DNA of 64,000 bases from Brevibacillus parabrevis (GTDB taxonomy: Bacteria > Bacillota > Bacilli > Brevibacillales > Brevibacillaceae), in the NCBI RefSeq assembly GCF_003710905.1, contig NZ_RHHV01000013.1, forward strand, positions 98,262-162,261, written 5' to 3'. Shown here piece by piece: positions 45,904-55,435 of the stretch. Position numbers and translations under genes: made by a program. Within the stretch, counting starts at the first letter, position 1. Each line of letters starts with the position of its first letter. A model generated the notes under the pieces. It had not been told where the DNA came from. It did not search any database and saw only the letters and a list, made by a program, of their open reading frames with translations.

Positions 45904-46140
45904 GTACTTATAGCTTGCTTGTAAGCTCTCGCACTTATAGGTACGAGAGCCCCACTCGTTTGGTTACAGCCTGAGCCAACTTGCAAAATAATTTTCGGTA
46001 ACAGGGAAGTAAGCTTTGGCGAAACGGACGAACTCCATTCTGTCCCACACTCGCTTTTTTCCGCTCAGCGTTTTACATCAAAATATATTGAAAAATCCTC
46101 CTCATACATGATTTCCACGTAAAAAGGGATGTTCTTCCGC
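45904..46140. other. Intergenic region between the purB terminator and the ECF operator
   Basis: This is the part of the 396-base gap between purB and the ECF gene not covered by the operator. It has a CTCTCG/CGAGAG hairpin near 45930-45955 and a second copy of CTATAAGT near the operator. No gene or convincing promoter is visible. Confidence 0.5.
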
Positions 46141-46175
46141 AAAAAAAAACGCCCCCGAATCACTCGGGAGCGTTC
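46141..46175 (-). terminator. Strong terminator after purB
   Basis: On the minus strand AACGCTCCCGA pairs with TCGGGGGCGTT around GTGA, followed by T9. It lies 21 bases after the purB stop and ends the purEKB unit. Confidence 0.93.
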
Positions 46176-46195
46176 CTTACAAGCATATTCAAACC

Positions 46196-47491
46196 TTACA
46201 GCAAGCCAAGACGCTGGAAAATCGTATCCACATGCTTCAAATGGTAGCGATAGTCGAAGCATTCATCCAGCTCTTCTTTGGTCAGCGTGGAGCTGACCGT
46301 TGCGTCTTCTTCCACGATGGCGCGGAAAGAGCGCTGTTCTTCCCAGGCTTGCATCGCGCGCGGCTGCACCGTATCGTACGCTTGCTCGCGGCTCATGCCT
46401 TTTTCGATCAGCTTGAGCATGACTTGCTGGGAGTAGATCAATCCGAATGTGCGATCCATGTTGCGCTTCATGTTCTCCGGGAATACCGTCAAGTTTTTCA
46501 CGATGTTCATGAAACGGCGCAGCATGTAGTTCAGCGCTTGGGTCGCGTCTGGCAAAATCACGCGCTCTGCGGAAGAGTGGGAAATATCCCGCTCATGCCA
46601 GAGCGACACGTTTTCGTAAGAAGTGAGCATGTGACCGCGGATGACGCGCGCAAGACCGCAAATGTTTTCGCTGCCGATCGGGTTGCGCTTGTGCGGCATG
46701 GCGGAAGAGCCTTTTTGACCTTTGGCAAACGCTTCTTCCACTTCGCGCATTTCGCTCTTTTGCAGACCGCGGATCTCTGTTGCGAACTTCTCCAGCGAAG
46801 TTGCGATCAGAGCCAATGTCGCCATGTACTCGGCGTGACGGTCGCGCTGCAATGTTTGGGTAGAAATCGGAGCCGGAGACAGACCAAGCTTTTCGCATAC
46901 GTATGCTTCCACGAACGGGTCGATGTTCGCATACGTGCCTACTGCACCGGAAATTTTGCCGTACGCCACTTCTTTTCTCGCCGCCTGGAAACGCGCCAGG
47001 TTGCGCTTCATTTCTTCATGCCACAGCGCCAGCTTCAAGCCGAAAGTGGTAGGCTCGGCGTGCACGCCATGCGTTCTGCCCATGCAAACCGTGTCTTTGT
47101 GCTCGCGAGCTTTGTCAGCCAAAATCGCAATGAAGTCTTCGATATCTTTTTCCAAAATTTCGTTCGCCTGACGCAGCAAGTAGGACAGCGCCGTGTCCAC
47201 CACGTCCGTAGAGGTCAAGCCGTAGTGTACCCATTTCTTCTCTTCGCCCAATGTTTCCGAAACCGCACGGGTAAACGCCACTACGTCATGGCGTGTCTCT
47301 TCCTCGATCTCATAGATGCGGTTAATGTCAAAGCTGGCCTTGTCCCACAGCTTTTTCACGTCCTCTTCCGGGATGATTCCCAGCTTGGACCAAGCTTCAC
47401 ATGCGAGAATTTCTACTTCCAGCCAAGCCTTGAACTTGTTTTCTTCCGTCCAAATGGCACGCATTTCCGGGCGAGAATAACGTTCGATCAT
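46196..47491 (-). CDS. purB: Adenylosuccinate lyase
   Basis: 431 residues, the usual length for the Bacillus enzyme, acting twice in purine synthesis (SAICAR and adenylosuccinate cleavage). The fumarase-superfamily signature is [29 protein letters not shown] and [13 protein letters not shown] carry active-site His residues. It follows purK by two bases. Downstream is a strong terminator rather than purC. Confidence 0.96.
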   Translation of the reverse strand: MIERYSRPEMRAIWTEENKFKAWLEVEILACEAWSKLGIIPEEDVKKLWDKASFDINRIYEIEEETRHDVVAFTRAVSETLGEEKKWVHYGLTSTDVVDTALSYLLRQANEILEKDIEDFIAILADKAREHKDTVCMGRTHGVHAEPTTFGLKLALWHEEMKRNLARFQAARKEVAYGKISGAVGTYANIDPFVEAYVCEKLGLSPAPISTQTLQRDRHAEYMATLALIATSLEKFATEIRGLQKSEMREVEEAFAKGQKGSSAMPHKRNPIGSENICGLARVIRGHMLTSYENVSLWHERDISHSSAERVILPDATQALNYMLRRFMNIVKNLTVFPENMKRNMDRTFGLIYSQQVMLKLIEKGMSREQAYDTVQPRAMQAWEEQRSFRAIVEEDATVSSTLTKEELDECFDYRYHLKHVDTIFQRLGLL

Positions 47492-47493
47492 GA

Positions 47494-48651
47494 TTATACC
47501 TCCGATGGATTCGTCCAGATTTTCAACTCATCAATGTGGGTGAGCGCTTCTTCCACAGTGGGGGCGAGCACGTTGATATGCCCCATTTTCCGCTTCGCCT
47601 TGCTCTCGGCTTTTCCGTACAGATGCAGCTTGGCCGTGCGCGGCAGCTTGTCGATTTGATCGATGACAGGCTGAAGATGCTCTCCCAAAATATTAACCAT
47701 CACGACGGGAGAGAGCAACTCTGTCGAGCCTAACGGCAAGTTGCAAACAGCCCGGACGTGTTGTTCAAATTGCGAAGTCACACAAGCATCCATCGTGTAA
47801 TGGCCGGAATTGTGCGGACGTGGCGCCAGTTCATTGACGTACAGTTGCCCGTCTGTGGTCAAAAACATTTCCACAGCGATCAGCCCGACTACATCAAGCT
47901 TCTCGACAATCGTGCGGGCGATTTCTTCTGCGCGTGCTTTTACTTCCGGTGCGACACGCGCCGGCACGATGCTCAGGTGCAAGATGTTTTCCTGGTGAAT
48001 ATTTTCCGACGTCGGGAATACAGCCAACTCTCCGTCTGGATTTCGCGCTGCAATGACCGACAACTCCATCTGAAAAGGCACGAACTGTTCCACGATCAGC
48101 TCTGTTCCTGCCTTGGAGAGTGTCTCGTACGCCTCCGCAAGCTCGTCCTCGCTGCGCAAGACCCACTGGCCTTTGCCGTCATAGCCCCCGGTCGCTGTCT
48201 TCATGACCGCAGGCAACCCCAGTTCGGCTACGGCTCCCTGCAAATCTTGCAAACTGCCGACTACGCGAAAAGGTGCGACCGGAATGCCGATTTCGCGAAT
48301 CGCCGTCTTTTCGGAAATCCGGTTTTGTGTGATGCGCAAAAGGCGGCTGCCCTGCGGCACGTACGCATGGCTTTCCAACACCTCTGCTACCTGTGCATCC
48401 ACATTTTCAAATTCGTAGGAAATCACGTCGCTGACAGAAGCAAGCTGCATCGCCGCTTCCACGTCATCGTAGCTGGCGACAATTTGCCGATCCGCCGTTT
48501 GTCCGCACGGAGCGTCGACGGTCGGGTCCATCGTCACAAAGCGATAACCCATAGCTCGTCCAGCGAGAGCGATCATTCGGCCGAGCTGTCCGCCGCCGAG
48601 TATTCCGAGAGTCGATCCTGGTTTGATTTGCTTGCTCTGTTTGGTCGTCAT
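47494..48651 (-). CDS. purK: N5-carboxyaminoimidazole ribonucleotide synthase
   Basis: 385-residue ATP-grasp enzyme converting AIR to N5-CAIR. N-terminal [23 protein letters not shown]-grasp segments [17 protein letters not shown] and [18 protein letters not shown]. The ATG overlaps the purE stop (ATGA). Confidence 0.96.
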   Translation of the reverse strand: MTTKQSKQIKPGSTLGILGGGQLGRMIALAGRAMGYRFVTMDPTVDAPCGQTADRQIVASYDDVEAAMQLASVSDVISYEFENVDAQVAEVLESHAYVPQGSRLLRITQNRISEKTAIREIGIPVAPFRVVGSLQDLQGAVAELGLPAVMKTATGGYDGKGQWVLRSEDELAEAYETLSKAGTELIVEQFVPFQMELSVIAARNPDGELAVFPTSENIHQENILHLSIVPARVAPEVKARAEEIARTIVEKLDVVGLIAVEMFLTTDGQLYVNELAPRPHNSGHYTMDACVTSQFEQHVRAVCNLPLGSTELLSPVVMVNILGEHLQPVIDQIDKLPRTAKLHLYGKAESKAKRKMGHINVLAPTVEEALTHIDELKIWTNPSEV

Positions 48652-49136
48652 TCCAGTTCGCCAGCCTCCAACACTTTATTGCGCACTTCATCACGTCTTG
48701 CCACAAAGCGCTCTTGCACCTCAGGGTATTTGATCCCCAAAATCTGCGCAGCGAGCAGCCCTGCATTGATCGCGCCCGCTTTGCCGATTGCGACTGTGGC
48801 GACTGGCACGCCGCCTGGCATTTGCACGATGGACAAAAGCGAATCCAGTCCGTTCAGATTGGAAGACTTCACAGGTACACCGATTACTGGCAGTTCAGTC
48901 TTGGCAGCCACCATGCCCGGCAAATGGGCTGCGCCACCCGCTCCCGCGATGATGACTTCCAGCCCGCGGCTTTTTGCACTCTCGGCATACGAAAACATCA
49001 AGTCAGGCGTTCTGTGTGCAGAGATGACCTTCTTTTCGTACGGAACCTGCAATTCATCGAGAATTGCGCATGCTTCCTTCATCGTTTCCCAGTCTGACGT
49101 ACTGCCCATAATGACGCCTACCAACGGCTGTAGCAT
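48648..49136 (-). CDS. purE: N5-CAIR mutase PurE
   Basis: 162 residues, class I Pur[11 protein letters not shown] and the active-site segments [14 protein letters not shown] and [16 protein letters not shown] are intact. ATG at 49136 with GGGGGCG upstream. First gene of purE-purK-purB. Confidence 0.96.
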   Translation of the reverse strand: MLQPLVGVIMGSTSDWETMKEACAILDELQVPYEKKVISAHRTPDLMFSYAESAKSRGLEVIIAGAGGAAHLPGMVAAKTELPVIGVPVKSSNLNGLDSLLSIVQMPGGVPVATVAIGKAGAINAGLLAAQILGIKYPEVQERFVARRDEVRNKVLEAGELE

Positions 49137-49250
49137 GAACCATTCGCCCCCTACGTTTTGTATCATCAGAAGAAAACCCAACCGACTAACGGCTTTTTGC
49201 GCCGTACTCATCGCCTGGGCTATTCGTACTCGTTTGCTATCAACATACAC

Positions 49251-49297
49251 AGTGTAGCAGGGAGAAAGTTTGCCTGTCAACCACGCTTCCGAACATT
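49251..49297 (-). promoter_or_regulatory. purE promoter with PurR-box-like site
   Basis: On the minus strand TTGACA (49275-49280), an 18-base spacer and TACACT (49251-49256). A CCGAAC-centred PurBox-like site at 49285-49297 lies directly upstream (about 11 of 13 matches). The roughly 105-base leader shows a small ACGGC/GCCGT hairpin but no guanine aptamer, unlike the B. subtilis pur leader. Confidence 0.7.
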
Positions 49298-49317
49298 TTA
49301 AATTAGGTTTGATTCCA

Positions 49318-50865
49318 TCATTCGTGTTTAACCTTTTCCAACCAGCCGTTCGCTGCTTCCGCAAGCTCCAGCTTGAGATGAAGCCAGTAATCAAAAAACG
49401 GTGTGGCATCCGCTCCGCTTGCCGCCGATACCAGTTCCTTGATCGCTGCTCCATTCGCAAGCCCGTACTGGTGCTCACTCACGTACTGGCGCAATAACTG
49501 ATTCAGCCGTTCGGCTCCCCAAGCATCCCGCAAAGTCCACCACATGACGCCTGAGCGTCCGTAGACCAGCTCATTGTAGCTTTTCCAGTCCGGGAAGGCC
49601 GCCACACTCGTCTCGGCGTCAATTCCTTGCTTCGCATACGCTTCCGCCGCTCGCGACTGGCCTTGCCTCATCCGCATGTACGCCTGCGCGCGCTTGGCAT
49701 CCTTTTCCTGCAAAAACGCCATCGTGGCGTAGTCGGTCAAGCTTTCATCGAGCCACGCCTCCCGCACTTCATCGTTGCCGACGATGCCGTAAAACCATTG
49801 ATGGGCGGTTTCGTGCGCAACCACAGCCGCTCCCATGCTATTCGCTGTGTTGAAAAATTCCTCTTCAATAAAGACGAGACTCGGATACTCCATTCCCCCG
49901 AAAAAGCCGCCCGTCTTGACGACATCGTATTCCTTGTAGGGGTACGTGCCAAACTGTTTTCCATAGTAGTCGAGCGATTCCATCGCCGTCTGGTGCAAGC
50001 TGTTCACGACTGCCGCATCATCGCCTTGCTGCGACCAGGTCCGAACGACAGTTTCCCCCACCTTGCCGGACATCGCCTGATACGTGTCATCCATCACGAC
50101 CATGGCAAAATCACGAACGTTCCAGGCATCCAGCTCGTATATACTTTGGCGCTGCGGCCTTGTTTGCGTAACGACAGCGACACTTTCCAGCCCCGTCGTA
50201 GCAAGCTGATACCCTTCCGGCAAATGAACGCGCAGATGATAGTTCGCCACCTCGCTGTAAAACGGGTCGCCGATCGCTGTGTACGGATCGAGTCGCCAGC
50301 CGCCGCTGTCCTTGACGGCGAGAATCGGCAGCCAATTGCCGAGCCACATGGCATGATCGTGGTAAGACAGCCGCCCGTTGTTATACGGCACTTGCAGGCG
50401 GAAGCTCATCTCCACAACCGTTTCGGCTTTTGCCTTGTTCGGCGGAAGCTGTGGGAGCGGCACGCGCAAAAGCGTGTTCGTTTTTCCTTCATAGCGAACA
50501 TCAGCTTGGCGTCCGTTTACTTTGACAGCCGAGATCGCAATGCCGCCCGGCTCTCTTTGTTTGCCCAGCACTTGCTCCCAGTTTTCTGAGCGAAGATCCG
50601 CCTCTGTAGCGAAAGCATTCGGATACAGATGGAAAAAGGCTTTGTCATCCTGTGGTACAAAGCGGGTCGTCAACGTTCCTTTTACGACTCGCTCGTTCAT
50701 ATCCAGCCACACCTCTGCGCTGTACGTGACAGCTGCCGGCTTCTGCTCCGGGTTGGCGATCACCGCCACATCTGCCCCGGCTTGTCCCGCCCACGGGCTG
50801 CTCCACAAGCACACTGCCAGAGCAATCCCTACTACCATGCCGACCACCCAATGCTTGCGCCACAT
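49318..50865 (-). CDS. M1-family metallopeptidase, exported
   Basis: 515 residues. An N-terminal hydrophobic signal or anchor ([13 protein letters not shown]) is followed by the M1 beta-rich domain. The zinc site is [20 protein letters not shown] with the third ligand Glu in [12 protein letters not shown]; the exopeptidase motif is GGMEYP. Likely secreted or anchored, cutting peptides outside the cell. AGGGGAGTGCC precedes the ATG. It is a tandem paralog of the gene upstream. Confidence 0.9.
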   Translation of the reverse strand: MWRKHWVVGMVVGIALAVCLWSSPWAGQAGADVAVIANPEQKPAAVTYSAEVWLDMNERVVKGTLTTRFVPQDDKAFFHLYPNAFATEADLRSENWEQVLGKQREPGGIAISAVKVNGRQADVRYEGKTNTLLRVPLPQLPPNKAKAETVVEMSFRLQVPYNNGRLSYHDHAMWLGNWLPILAVKDSGGWRLDPYTAIGDPFYSEVANYHLRVHLPEGYQLATTGLESVAVVTQTRPQRQSIYELDAWNVRDFAMVVMDDTYQAMSGKVGETVVRTWSQQGDDAAVVNSLHQTAMESLDYYGKQFGTYPYKEYDVVKTGGFFGGMEYPSLVFIEEEFFNTANSMGAAVVAHETAHQWFYGIVGNDEVREAWLDESLTDYATMAFLQEKDAKRAQAYMRMRQGQSRAAEAYAKQGIDAETSVAAFPDWKSYNELVYGRSGVMWWTLRDAWGAERLNQLLRQYVSEHQYGLANGAAIKELVSAASGADATPFFDYWLHLKLELAEAANGWLEKVKHE

Positions 50866-50884
50866 GGCACTCCCCTGCCTTCGC

Positions 50885-52387
50885 TTACTTTTGCTGCTTT
50901 TCGCGTTGTCGTTCCAGCCAGGCCGCTGCCTGTTCCTGCTGGGACATGTCCAGATTCATCCAATAGTCCAAAAATGCGCTCGCGTCCTCGCCAGCCGCTT
51001 TTGTCAAAAACGCCTTCCATTGCTCGCCGCTGACAAGCTGGTAACGGTAAGTCGCCACATACTGTCTCAAAACATCATACAGCCGCTCTTCTCCCCAAGC
51101 TCCCCGCAACAGCCACAGCATGGAGGTTGTCCTGGAGTAAACGAGATCGCTATAGTATTGATTGGCAGGAAACTCGGTGAGAGCCTGCCACGGCCGCTGA
51201 TGCTCTTTTACGTAAAGCGGCACAAACGTCCCGTTGGCAAGCCGCCTGCGCACGCGCTCAGCACCGTGTAGCGGATACTGTTCCGTCAGGAAGGAGATCG
51301 TTGCATATTCAGTAAAGCCTTCGTCCAGCCATGCCTCGCGAAGCTGATCGTTGCCGACCAATCCGTAAAACCATTGGTGGGCCGTCTCATGCACCACCGT
51401 ATCAATCGCGTACTCTGCATTCGCCAGAAAATGCCGCCCGTCCAGAAACACCAAAGCCGGGTACTCCATCCCGTTGATCGCCCCGCCTGTCCGAATCACA
51501 TCGTACTCCGTGTACGGATATGCCCCCAAGTTTTGATGAAAATACGCCAGTGACGAAACAGCCGCCTGATGGTTTTGCTTGGCTTGCTGCACGTCATCCC
51601 CTTGGCGCCACCAAGTGCGAACTACTGTATCTCCTGCTTTGCTCTCTGTGCTCTGGTAGCTCGCATCCATGACAACAAGGGCGAAATCGCGCACATCTTT
51701 TACGCGCAGCCGTGCCGTTTTTTCTCCTTTTGACGGCGCAGTCACCTCTGCTGCTTTATCGGGTGCCGTGCTCGCCCACTGATAGCCCGCTGGAAAAGTG
51801 ACGTTGACCTCGTAATCTGCGACCTCGCTGTAAAAGGGATCGCCTACAGGCTCGTACGCATCGAGACGCCACCCGCCCTGATCGTACACGGCGAGAATCG
51901 GCAGCCAGTTGCCCAGCCAGATCGCGTGCTCATCGTATGACATCCTCCCGTCGTTGTGAGGAAGCTTCATCGCAAAATCCAGCTCGATTTTGTGCGGGCC
52001 TGTCTCGCTTATCGGTTCTCCTTCTGCTGCAAGCGGTATCTCCAAAATATGCCCAGTCTTTTTGCCCGCAACCGCTTTTCCGTCGACTGTGAGCTTGTTA
52101 CTATCATACGTGCCAAGTCCAGGTTCCTTGCCTAAAAGTTCCTCCCATAGCATTCCATCTTGTCGTTTCGTAAATACGTCCGGATAAAGATGAAGGTAGG
52201 CATGTTTCGGGTCTTTCGGCCAAAAGATGATGGCTATGCTTCCGCTCACTTCTTTTTTCACTGGATCAATGTGGACATTCGCCTGATACAACGGCTTTTG
52301 CAAAAGCGGCTCCTCGCTTGCCTTAGCTGGCCATCCCAAGTTCATCACCAAGCAACTGCATCCTAGCCAAAAGGCCCATTTCCGCAT
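50885..52387 (-). CDS. M1-family metallopeptidase, exported (tandem paralog)
   Basis: 500 residues with a signal peptide (FWLGCSCLVMNLGWPAKA). The zinc motif is [20 protein letters not shown] with Glu in WLDEGFTEYATI, and the GGAINGMEYP motif (GAMEN-like, altered to GxxNGMEYP). [20 protein letters not shown] is nearly identical to the matching stretch of its neighbour, showing a duplication. GGGGGCGAAGGC precedes the ATG. Confidence 0.9.
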   Translation of the reverse strand: MRKWAFWLGCSCLVMNLGWPAKASEEPLLQKPLYQANVHIDPVKKEVSGSIAIIFWPKDPKHAYLHLYPDVFTKRQDGMLWEELLGKEPGLGTYDSNKLTVDGKAVAGKKTGHILEIPLAAEGEPISETGPHKIELDFAMKLPHNDGRMSYDEHAIWLGNWLPILAVYDQGGWRLDAYEPVGDPFYSEVADYEVNVTFPAGYQWASTAPDKAAEVTAPSKGEKTARLRVKDVRDFALVVMDASYQSTESKAGDTVVRTWWRQGDDVQQAKQNHQAAVSSLAYFHQNLGAYPYTEYDVIRTGGAINGMEYPALVFLDGRHFLANAEYAIDTVVHETAHQWFYGLVGNDQLREAWLDEGFTEYATISFLTEQYPLHGAERVRRRLANGTFVPLYVKEHQRPWQALTEFPANQYYSDLVYSRTTSMLWLLRGAWGEERLYDVLRQYVATYRYQLVSGEQWKAFLTKAAGEDASAFLDYWMNLDMSQQEQAAAWLERQREKQQK

Positions 52388-52426
52388 GCCTTCGCCCCCT
52401 TTTTTCTTTATCGTAACGAAAGTGGC

Positions 52427-52453
52427 AAAAAAAGGCTATCTCCTTTACAGCCT
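52427..52453 (-). terminator. Terminator after the second hisS gene
   Basis: On the minus strand GGCT pairs with AGCC around nine to eleven bases, followed by T7. The stem overlaps the last codons of hisS2. Confidence 0.7.
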
Positions 52454-53740
52454 ACTGGACAACCAGCTTGAAACAGAATCGAGTGCTATTGCCTCTTCAC
52501 TGCCCTGCCGCATGTCCCGCACGATCACCTGTCCGCTGTTCACTTCGTTCTCGCCGTAAATCAGCGCGTAGGCTATCCCTTCCTTGTTTGCGTAGTCCAG
52601 CGCTTTCTTCAGCTTCCTGCCCGCAAGCTCCAGCTCGACCCGGAGACCGCTCGCACGCAGGCGATTCGCCAGCCCAAGGCTAAGCGTCTCGGTGCCGAGC
52701 GGGATGACCAAAACGTCAGCGGCTGCCCGCTCGCTTGCCTCCCGCATGGAGAGCGCCGCCAGAATCACATCAAGCCCAAACGAGATGCCCACCGCCGGAT
52801 ATGCTCGCCCATCGCCTAAAAACCGCCCAATAATCTCATCGAACCTGCCGCCACTCCCGATGCTTGAGGCAATGCTTCGATCCTGCAAAAAAATCTCGTA
52901 AACTGTGCCCGTGTAAATCCCCAAGCCGCGGGCCAAAAACGGCGAAAAGCGCACCTCGCCAGAGACGCCTGCTCCTTGCAAGTAGTCAAACAGCTCTTGC
53001 AGCTCCTGTACGCCCTGCCGGAAAGTATCAGAGGAAAACTGCTTCGCCAAAGCGTCCAAAGTCAGCGCCCCCTTTTGCAAAAAAGCTGTGATCGCTGCAA
53101 CAAGCGGCTCCTCCACCTGGCGCTCCCGCAAATCGTCGCGTACCCCTTCCACGCCGATTTTCTCCAGCTTGTCGAGCGACAGCATCACATCTCCCGCCCT
53201 TTCTGCCGGTACCCCCAGCTCCTGCAACACGCCCGACAACAGCTTGCGATTGTTTACCTCGATGTACACGTCCAACCCAAGCTTGGCAAACGCTGCAAAC
53301 GCCATGCTGATCAGCTCTGCCTCGGCAAGCATCGAGGACGTACCGACGATATCGACGTCACACTGGATAAACTCCCGCAGCCGTCCAGTCTTCACCGGAC
53401 CGTCGCGAAACACTTTGCCGATCTCATAGCGCTTGAAGGGCAATCTCATCTCCGGGTTCATCCCGACGACTTTTGCCAAAGGAACCGTCAAATCGTAGCG
53501 CAAGGCGAGTTCCCGCTCCCCTTGGTCACTCAGCCGATAAACTTCTTTCAAAATCTCGTCCCCGCCGCCGTATTTGGATGCGAGCAGCTCATAGTATTGC
53601 AATGTCGGAGTCTCCAGCGGCTTGCAGCCGTACGCCTCGAACACCGCCTCCAGCGTGCGCCGTATCCAGTTGCGCTGCGCCTGCTCTTTTGGCAAAAAGT
53701 CTTTTGTTCCTTTCACGCTTTTCAAAACGCTGTTTTCCAT
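52445..53740 (-). CDS. hisS2: Histidyl-tRNA synthetase, second copy (HisS2 type)
   Basis: 431 residues. Class II core: LALRYDLTVPLAKVVGMN, KRYEIGKVFRDGPVKTGRLR with EFIQCDVDIVG (motif 2), SSIGSGGRFDEIIG and VGISFGLDVI (motif 3). The C-terminal 90 residues form an HGTP anticodon-binding domain (VIPLGTETLSLGLANRLRAS), absent in HisZ, so a synthetase is preferred over an ATP-PRT regulatory subunit. It resembles the second HisS of the B. cereus group. ATG at 53740 with AAGGATGAGGG upstream. A leader with a His-rich peptide and two terminators precedes it. Confidence 0.9.
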   Translation of the reverse strand: MENSVLKSVKGTKDFLPKEQAQRNWIRRTLEAVFEAYGCKPLETPTLQYYELLASKYGGGDEILKEVYRLSDQGERELALRYDLTVPLAKVVGMNPEMRLPFKRYEIGKVFRDGPVKTGRLREFIQCDVDIVGTSSMLAEAELISMAFAAFAKLGLDVYIEVNNRKLLSGVLQELGVPAERAGDVMLSLDKLEKIGVEGVRDDLRERQVEEPLVAAITAFLQKGALTLDALAKQFSSDTFRQGVQELQELFDYLQGAGVSGEVRFSPFLARGLGIYTGTVYEIFLQDRSIASSIGSGGRFDEIIGRFLGDGRAYPAVGISFGLDVILAALSMREASERAAADVLVIPLGTETLSLGLANRLRASGLRVELELAGRKLKKALDYANKEGIAYALIYGENEVNSGQVIVRDMRQGSEEAIALDSVSSWLSSRL

Positions 53741-53770
53741 GTCCCTCATCCTTTCTGTTTTCGAACCAAC

Positions 53771-53810
53771 AAAAATAGCCATGCGAGGCAACTTCATGCC
53801 CGCATGGCTA
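53771..53810 (-). terminator. Second terminator in the hisS2 leader
   Basis: On the minus strand TAGCCATGCG pairs perfectly with CGCATGGCTA, with an inner GGCA/TGCC stem, and ends in TTTTTG. It lies between the first attenuator (53812-53862) and the hisS2 start. Confidence 0.85.
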
Positions 53811-53811
53811 C

Positions 53812-53902
53812 AAAAAAATCACCACCGCAGGCACAAAGCACAAGAAGCGCTTGCACCTGCGGAAACATTTCCGAAGATACAAACGCTCTAGCCGTGGTGA
53901 TG
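53812..53902 (-). promoter_or_regulatory. Attenuator of the hisS2 leader
   Basis: Two nested pairings are visible on the minus strand. The inner hairpin is CCGCAGGTGCAAGCGC (53847-53862) with GTGC...CCTGCGG (53825-53841). The outer stem joins ATCACCAC (53895-53902, inside the leader peptide's His codons) to GTGGTGAT, which is followed at once by T7 (53812-53818). A ribosome stalled at the His codons would block the outer stem and so release hisS2. A CGGAAA/TTTCCG hairpin just upstream shares bases with the inner stem and is a possible antiterminator element. Confidence 0.7.
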
Positions 53903-53932
53903 CTGTTGAAGGAACGATATTTGGCTAAACAT
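53888..53932 (-). CDS. Histidine-rich leader peptide of hisS2
   Basis: A 14-codon open reading frame, MFSQISFLQQHHHG, ending TAG, with a strong ribosome-binding site (GGAGGGA, 53941-53947) eight bases upstream and about 30 bases after the predicted transcript start. The three consecutive His codons (CAT CAC CAC at 53894-53902) next to a terminator stem are the classic sign of ribosome-mediated attenuation. Too short to be found by ordinary gene calling. Confidence 0.75.
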   Translation of the reverse strand: MFSQISFLQQHHHG

Positions 53933-53966
53933 GACAGAGGTCCCTCCACATCAAAAGATTTTTCCT

Positions 53967-53995
53967 ATCATAGCGCAAAAAAAGCTCCCCGTCCA
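53967..53995 (-). promoter_or_regulatory. hisS2 promoter
   Basis: On the minus strand TGGACG (53990-53995), a 17-base spacer and TATGAT (53967-53972). The -35 falls inside the stem of the pbuG terminator, so terminator and promoter share sequence. Confidence 0.7.
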
Positions 53996-54008
53996 GTAGA
54001 CGAGAAGC
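53977..54008 (-). terminator. Terminator after pbuG
   Basis: On the minus strand GCTTCTCGTC pairs with GACGGGGAGC and is followed by T7, 16 bases after the pbuG stop. Confidence 0.85.
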
Positions 54009-54024
54009 CATTTTCCAAAATATC

Positions 54025-55401
54025 CTATTCGCGCAACCAGATGAAGTAGGCCAGGAACACGAAGAACAGAACGTACATCGCCGGATGCACTTCACGCCCT
54101 TTGCCTTTCAGCAACTTCATCACTGGATAAACGATGAAGCCAGTCGCAATCCCTGTTGCGATACTGTAAGTCAGCGGCATCAACAAGATCGTCAGGAACG
54201 CCGGGAACGCTTCGTCCAGATCGTTCCAAGCCACATGGGCGATATGCGAAGCCATCAGCACACCGACGATAATCAGCGCCGGGGCGGTAACAGCCGGGGT
54301 CACAATCGCGAGCAGCGGCGAGAAGAACAGAGCCAGCAAGAACAGCACGCCTGTAACGATAGCAGTAAAACCGGAACGGCCGCCTGCTGCTACCCCTGCC
54401 GTGGACTCGACATAAGCAGTAGTCGTCGAAGTACCGAGTACCGCACCCGCCATACCGGCAATCGCATCAGAAGCGAGCGCTTTGCCAGGACGCGGCAAGT
54501 TTCCGTCTTCTTTCAACAATCCAGCTTGGCTGGCTACGCCGAGCAAAGTACCTGTTGCATCGAAGAAGTCAACGAACAAGAACGTAAGAACAACGATCAG
54601 CATGTTCACTGTAAACAAAGCAGATGGATCACCGAGGTATTGGAACGCCGCACCGAATGTCGGCGCCAGGCTCGGCGGTGCAGATACAACCTGCTCTGGC
54701 AGGCTGACCAGACCGAAGATCATCCCGACTACAGCTGTGACCACCATCCCGATGAAAATACCGGAGTTCACTTTTCGCGAAAGCAGAACGACCGTAACAA
54801 TCAGACCGAAGATTGCCAGCAAGGCATTTTTCGCAGCCAATACGTCTTCTGGCTTCATTCCTTCATGGTAAAAGGTCAGATGACCCAAAGCGACAAACGT
54901 CGCATCATTTGCAACCACAATGCCTGCGTTTTTCAAACCGATAAATGCGATAAACAGCCCAATCCCCGCAGAAACCGCATATTTCAACCCTTTTGGAATC
55001 GCTTTGATGATTGCTTCCCGAACGCCAGTCAAGGACAGAATCAAAAAGATCGTACAAGAGACAAATACCCCAGCCAATGCTTGTTGCCAAGGAATGTGCA
55101 TCGTCAACACGACGGTGTAAGTAAAGAACGCATTCAGTCCCATCCCTGGTGCTTGCCCGATCGGCAAACGTCCAAGAATCCCCATGAGCAGCGTTCCGAT
55201 CGCTGCTGCCAGAGCTGTCGCCGTGAATACAGCGCCGAACTCAGGGTAGTTTGCTTTCAGATCCGGCGGCAAGTCTGCACCGCTGAGAATGAACGGATTG
55301 ACAGCCAGAATATACGCCATGGCCAAAAAAGTAGTGATGCCCGCGATTGTTTCGCGGCGGTAATTGGTGCCCAGTTTGTCAAACTCAAAGTACTTCCGCA
55401 C
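54025..55401 (-). CDS. pbuG: Guanine/hypoxanthine permease PbuG
   Basis: 458-residue NCS2-type (AzgA-like) purine permease with about 13 membrane helices. N-terminal KYFEFDKLGTNYRRETIAG and TTFLAMAYILAVNPFIL, and family motifs GLNAFFTYTVV and STAGVAAGGRSGFTAIV. GTG at 55401 is chosen because GGGGGGA lies seven bases upstream and the protein then starts as PbuG does. Controlled by the guanine riboswitch upstream. Confidence 0.94.
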   Translation of the reverse strand: MRKYFEFDKLGTNYRRETIAGITTFLAMAYILAVNPFILSGADLPPDLKANYPEFGAVFTATALAAAIGTLLMGILGRLPIGQAPGMGLNAFFTYTVVLTMHIPWQQALAGVFVSCTIFLILSLTGVREAIIKAIPKGLKYAVSAGIGLFIAFIGLKNAGIVVANDATFVALGHLTFYHEGMKPEDVLAAKNALLAIFGLIVTVVLLSRKVNSGIFIGMVVTAVVGMIFGLVSLPEQVVSAPPSLAPTFGAAFQYLGDPSALFTVNMLIVVLTFLFVDFFDATGTLLGVASQAGLLKEDGNLPRPGKALASDAIAGMAGAVLGTSTTTAYVESTAGVAAGGRSGFTAIVTGVLFLLALFFSPLLAIVTPAVTAPALIIVGVLMASHIAHVAWNDLDEAFPAFLTILLMPLTYSIATGIATGFIVYPVMKLLKGKGREVHPAMYVLFFVFLAYFIWLRE

Positions 55402-55435
55402 CGTAAGTCCCCCCATGCTTATGGTAGTGGCAATG

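Noticed and set aside
46065..46262. Minus-strand open frame overlapping the purB end
   Set aside because: It runs through the purB terminator and shares sequence with purB in another frame.
49137..49244. Guanine riboswitch in the purE leader
   Set aside because: The leader lacks the P1-P2-P3 core and the TTTCTAC segment that are plain upstream of pbuG and guaA.
52445..53740. HisZ (ATP phosphoribosyltransferase regulatory subunit)
   Set aside because: The protein is 431 residues with a complete C-terminal anticodon-binding domain and intact catalytic motifs, and no hisG is adjacent.
53741..53995. T-box riboswitch upstream of hisS2
   Set aside because: The conserved T-box sequence (GGGTGG..ACCGCG type) and specifier-loop layout were not found; the leader-peptide reading explains the His codons and terminator better.
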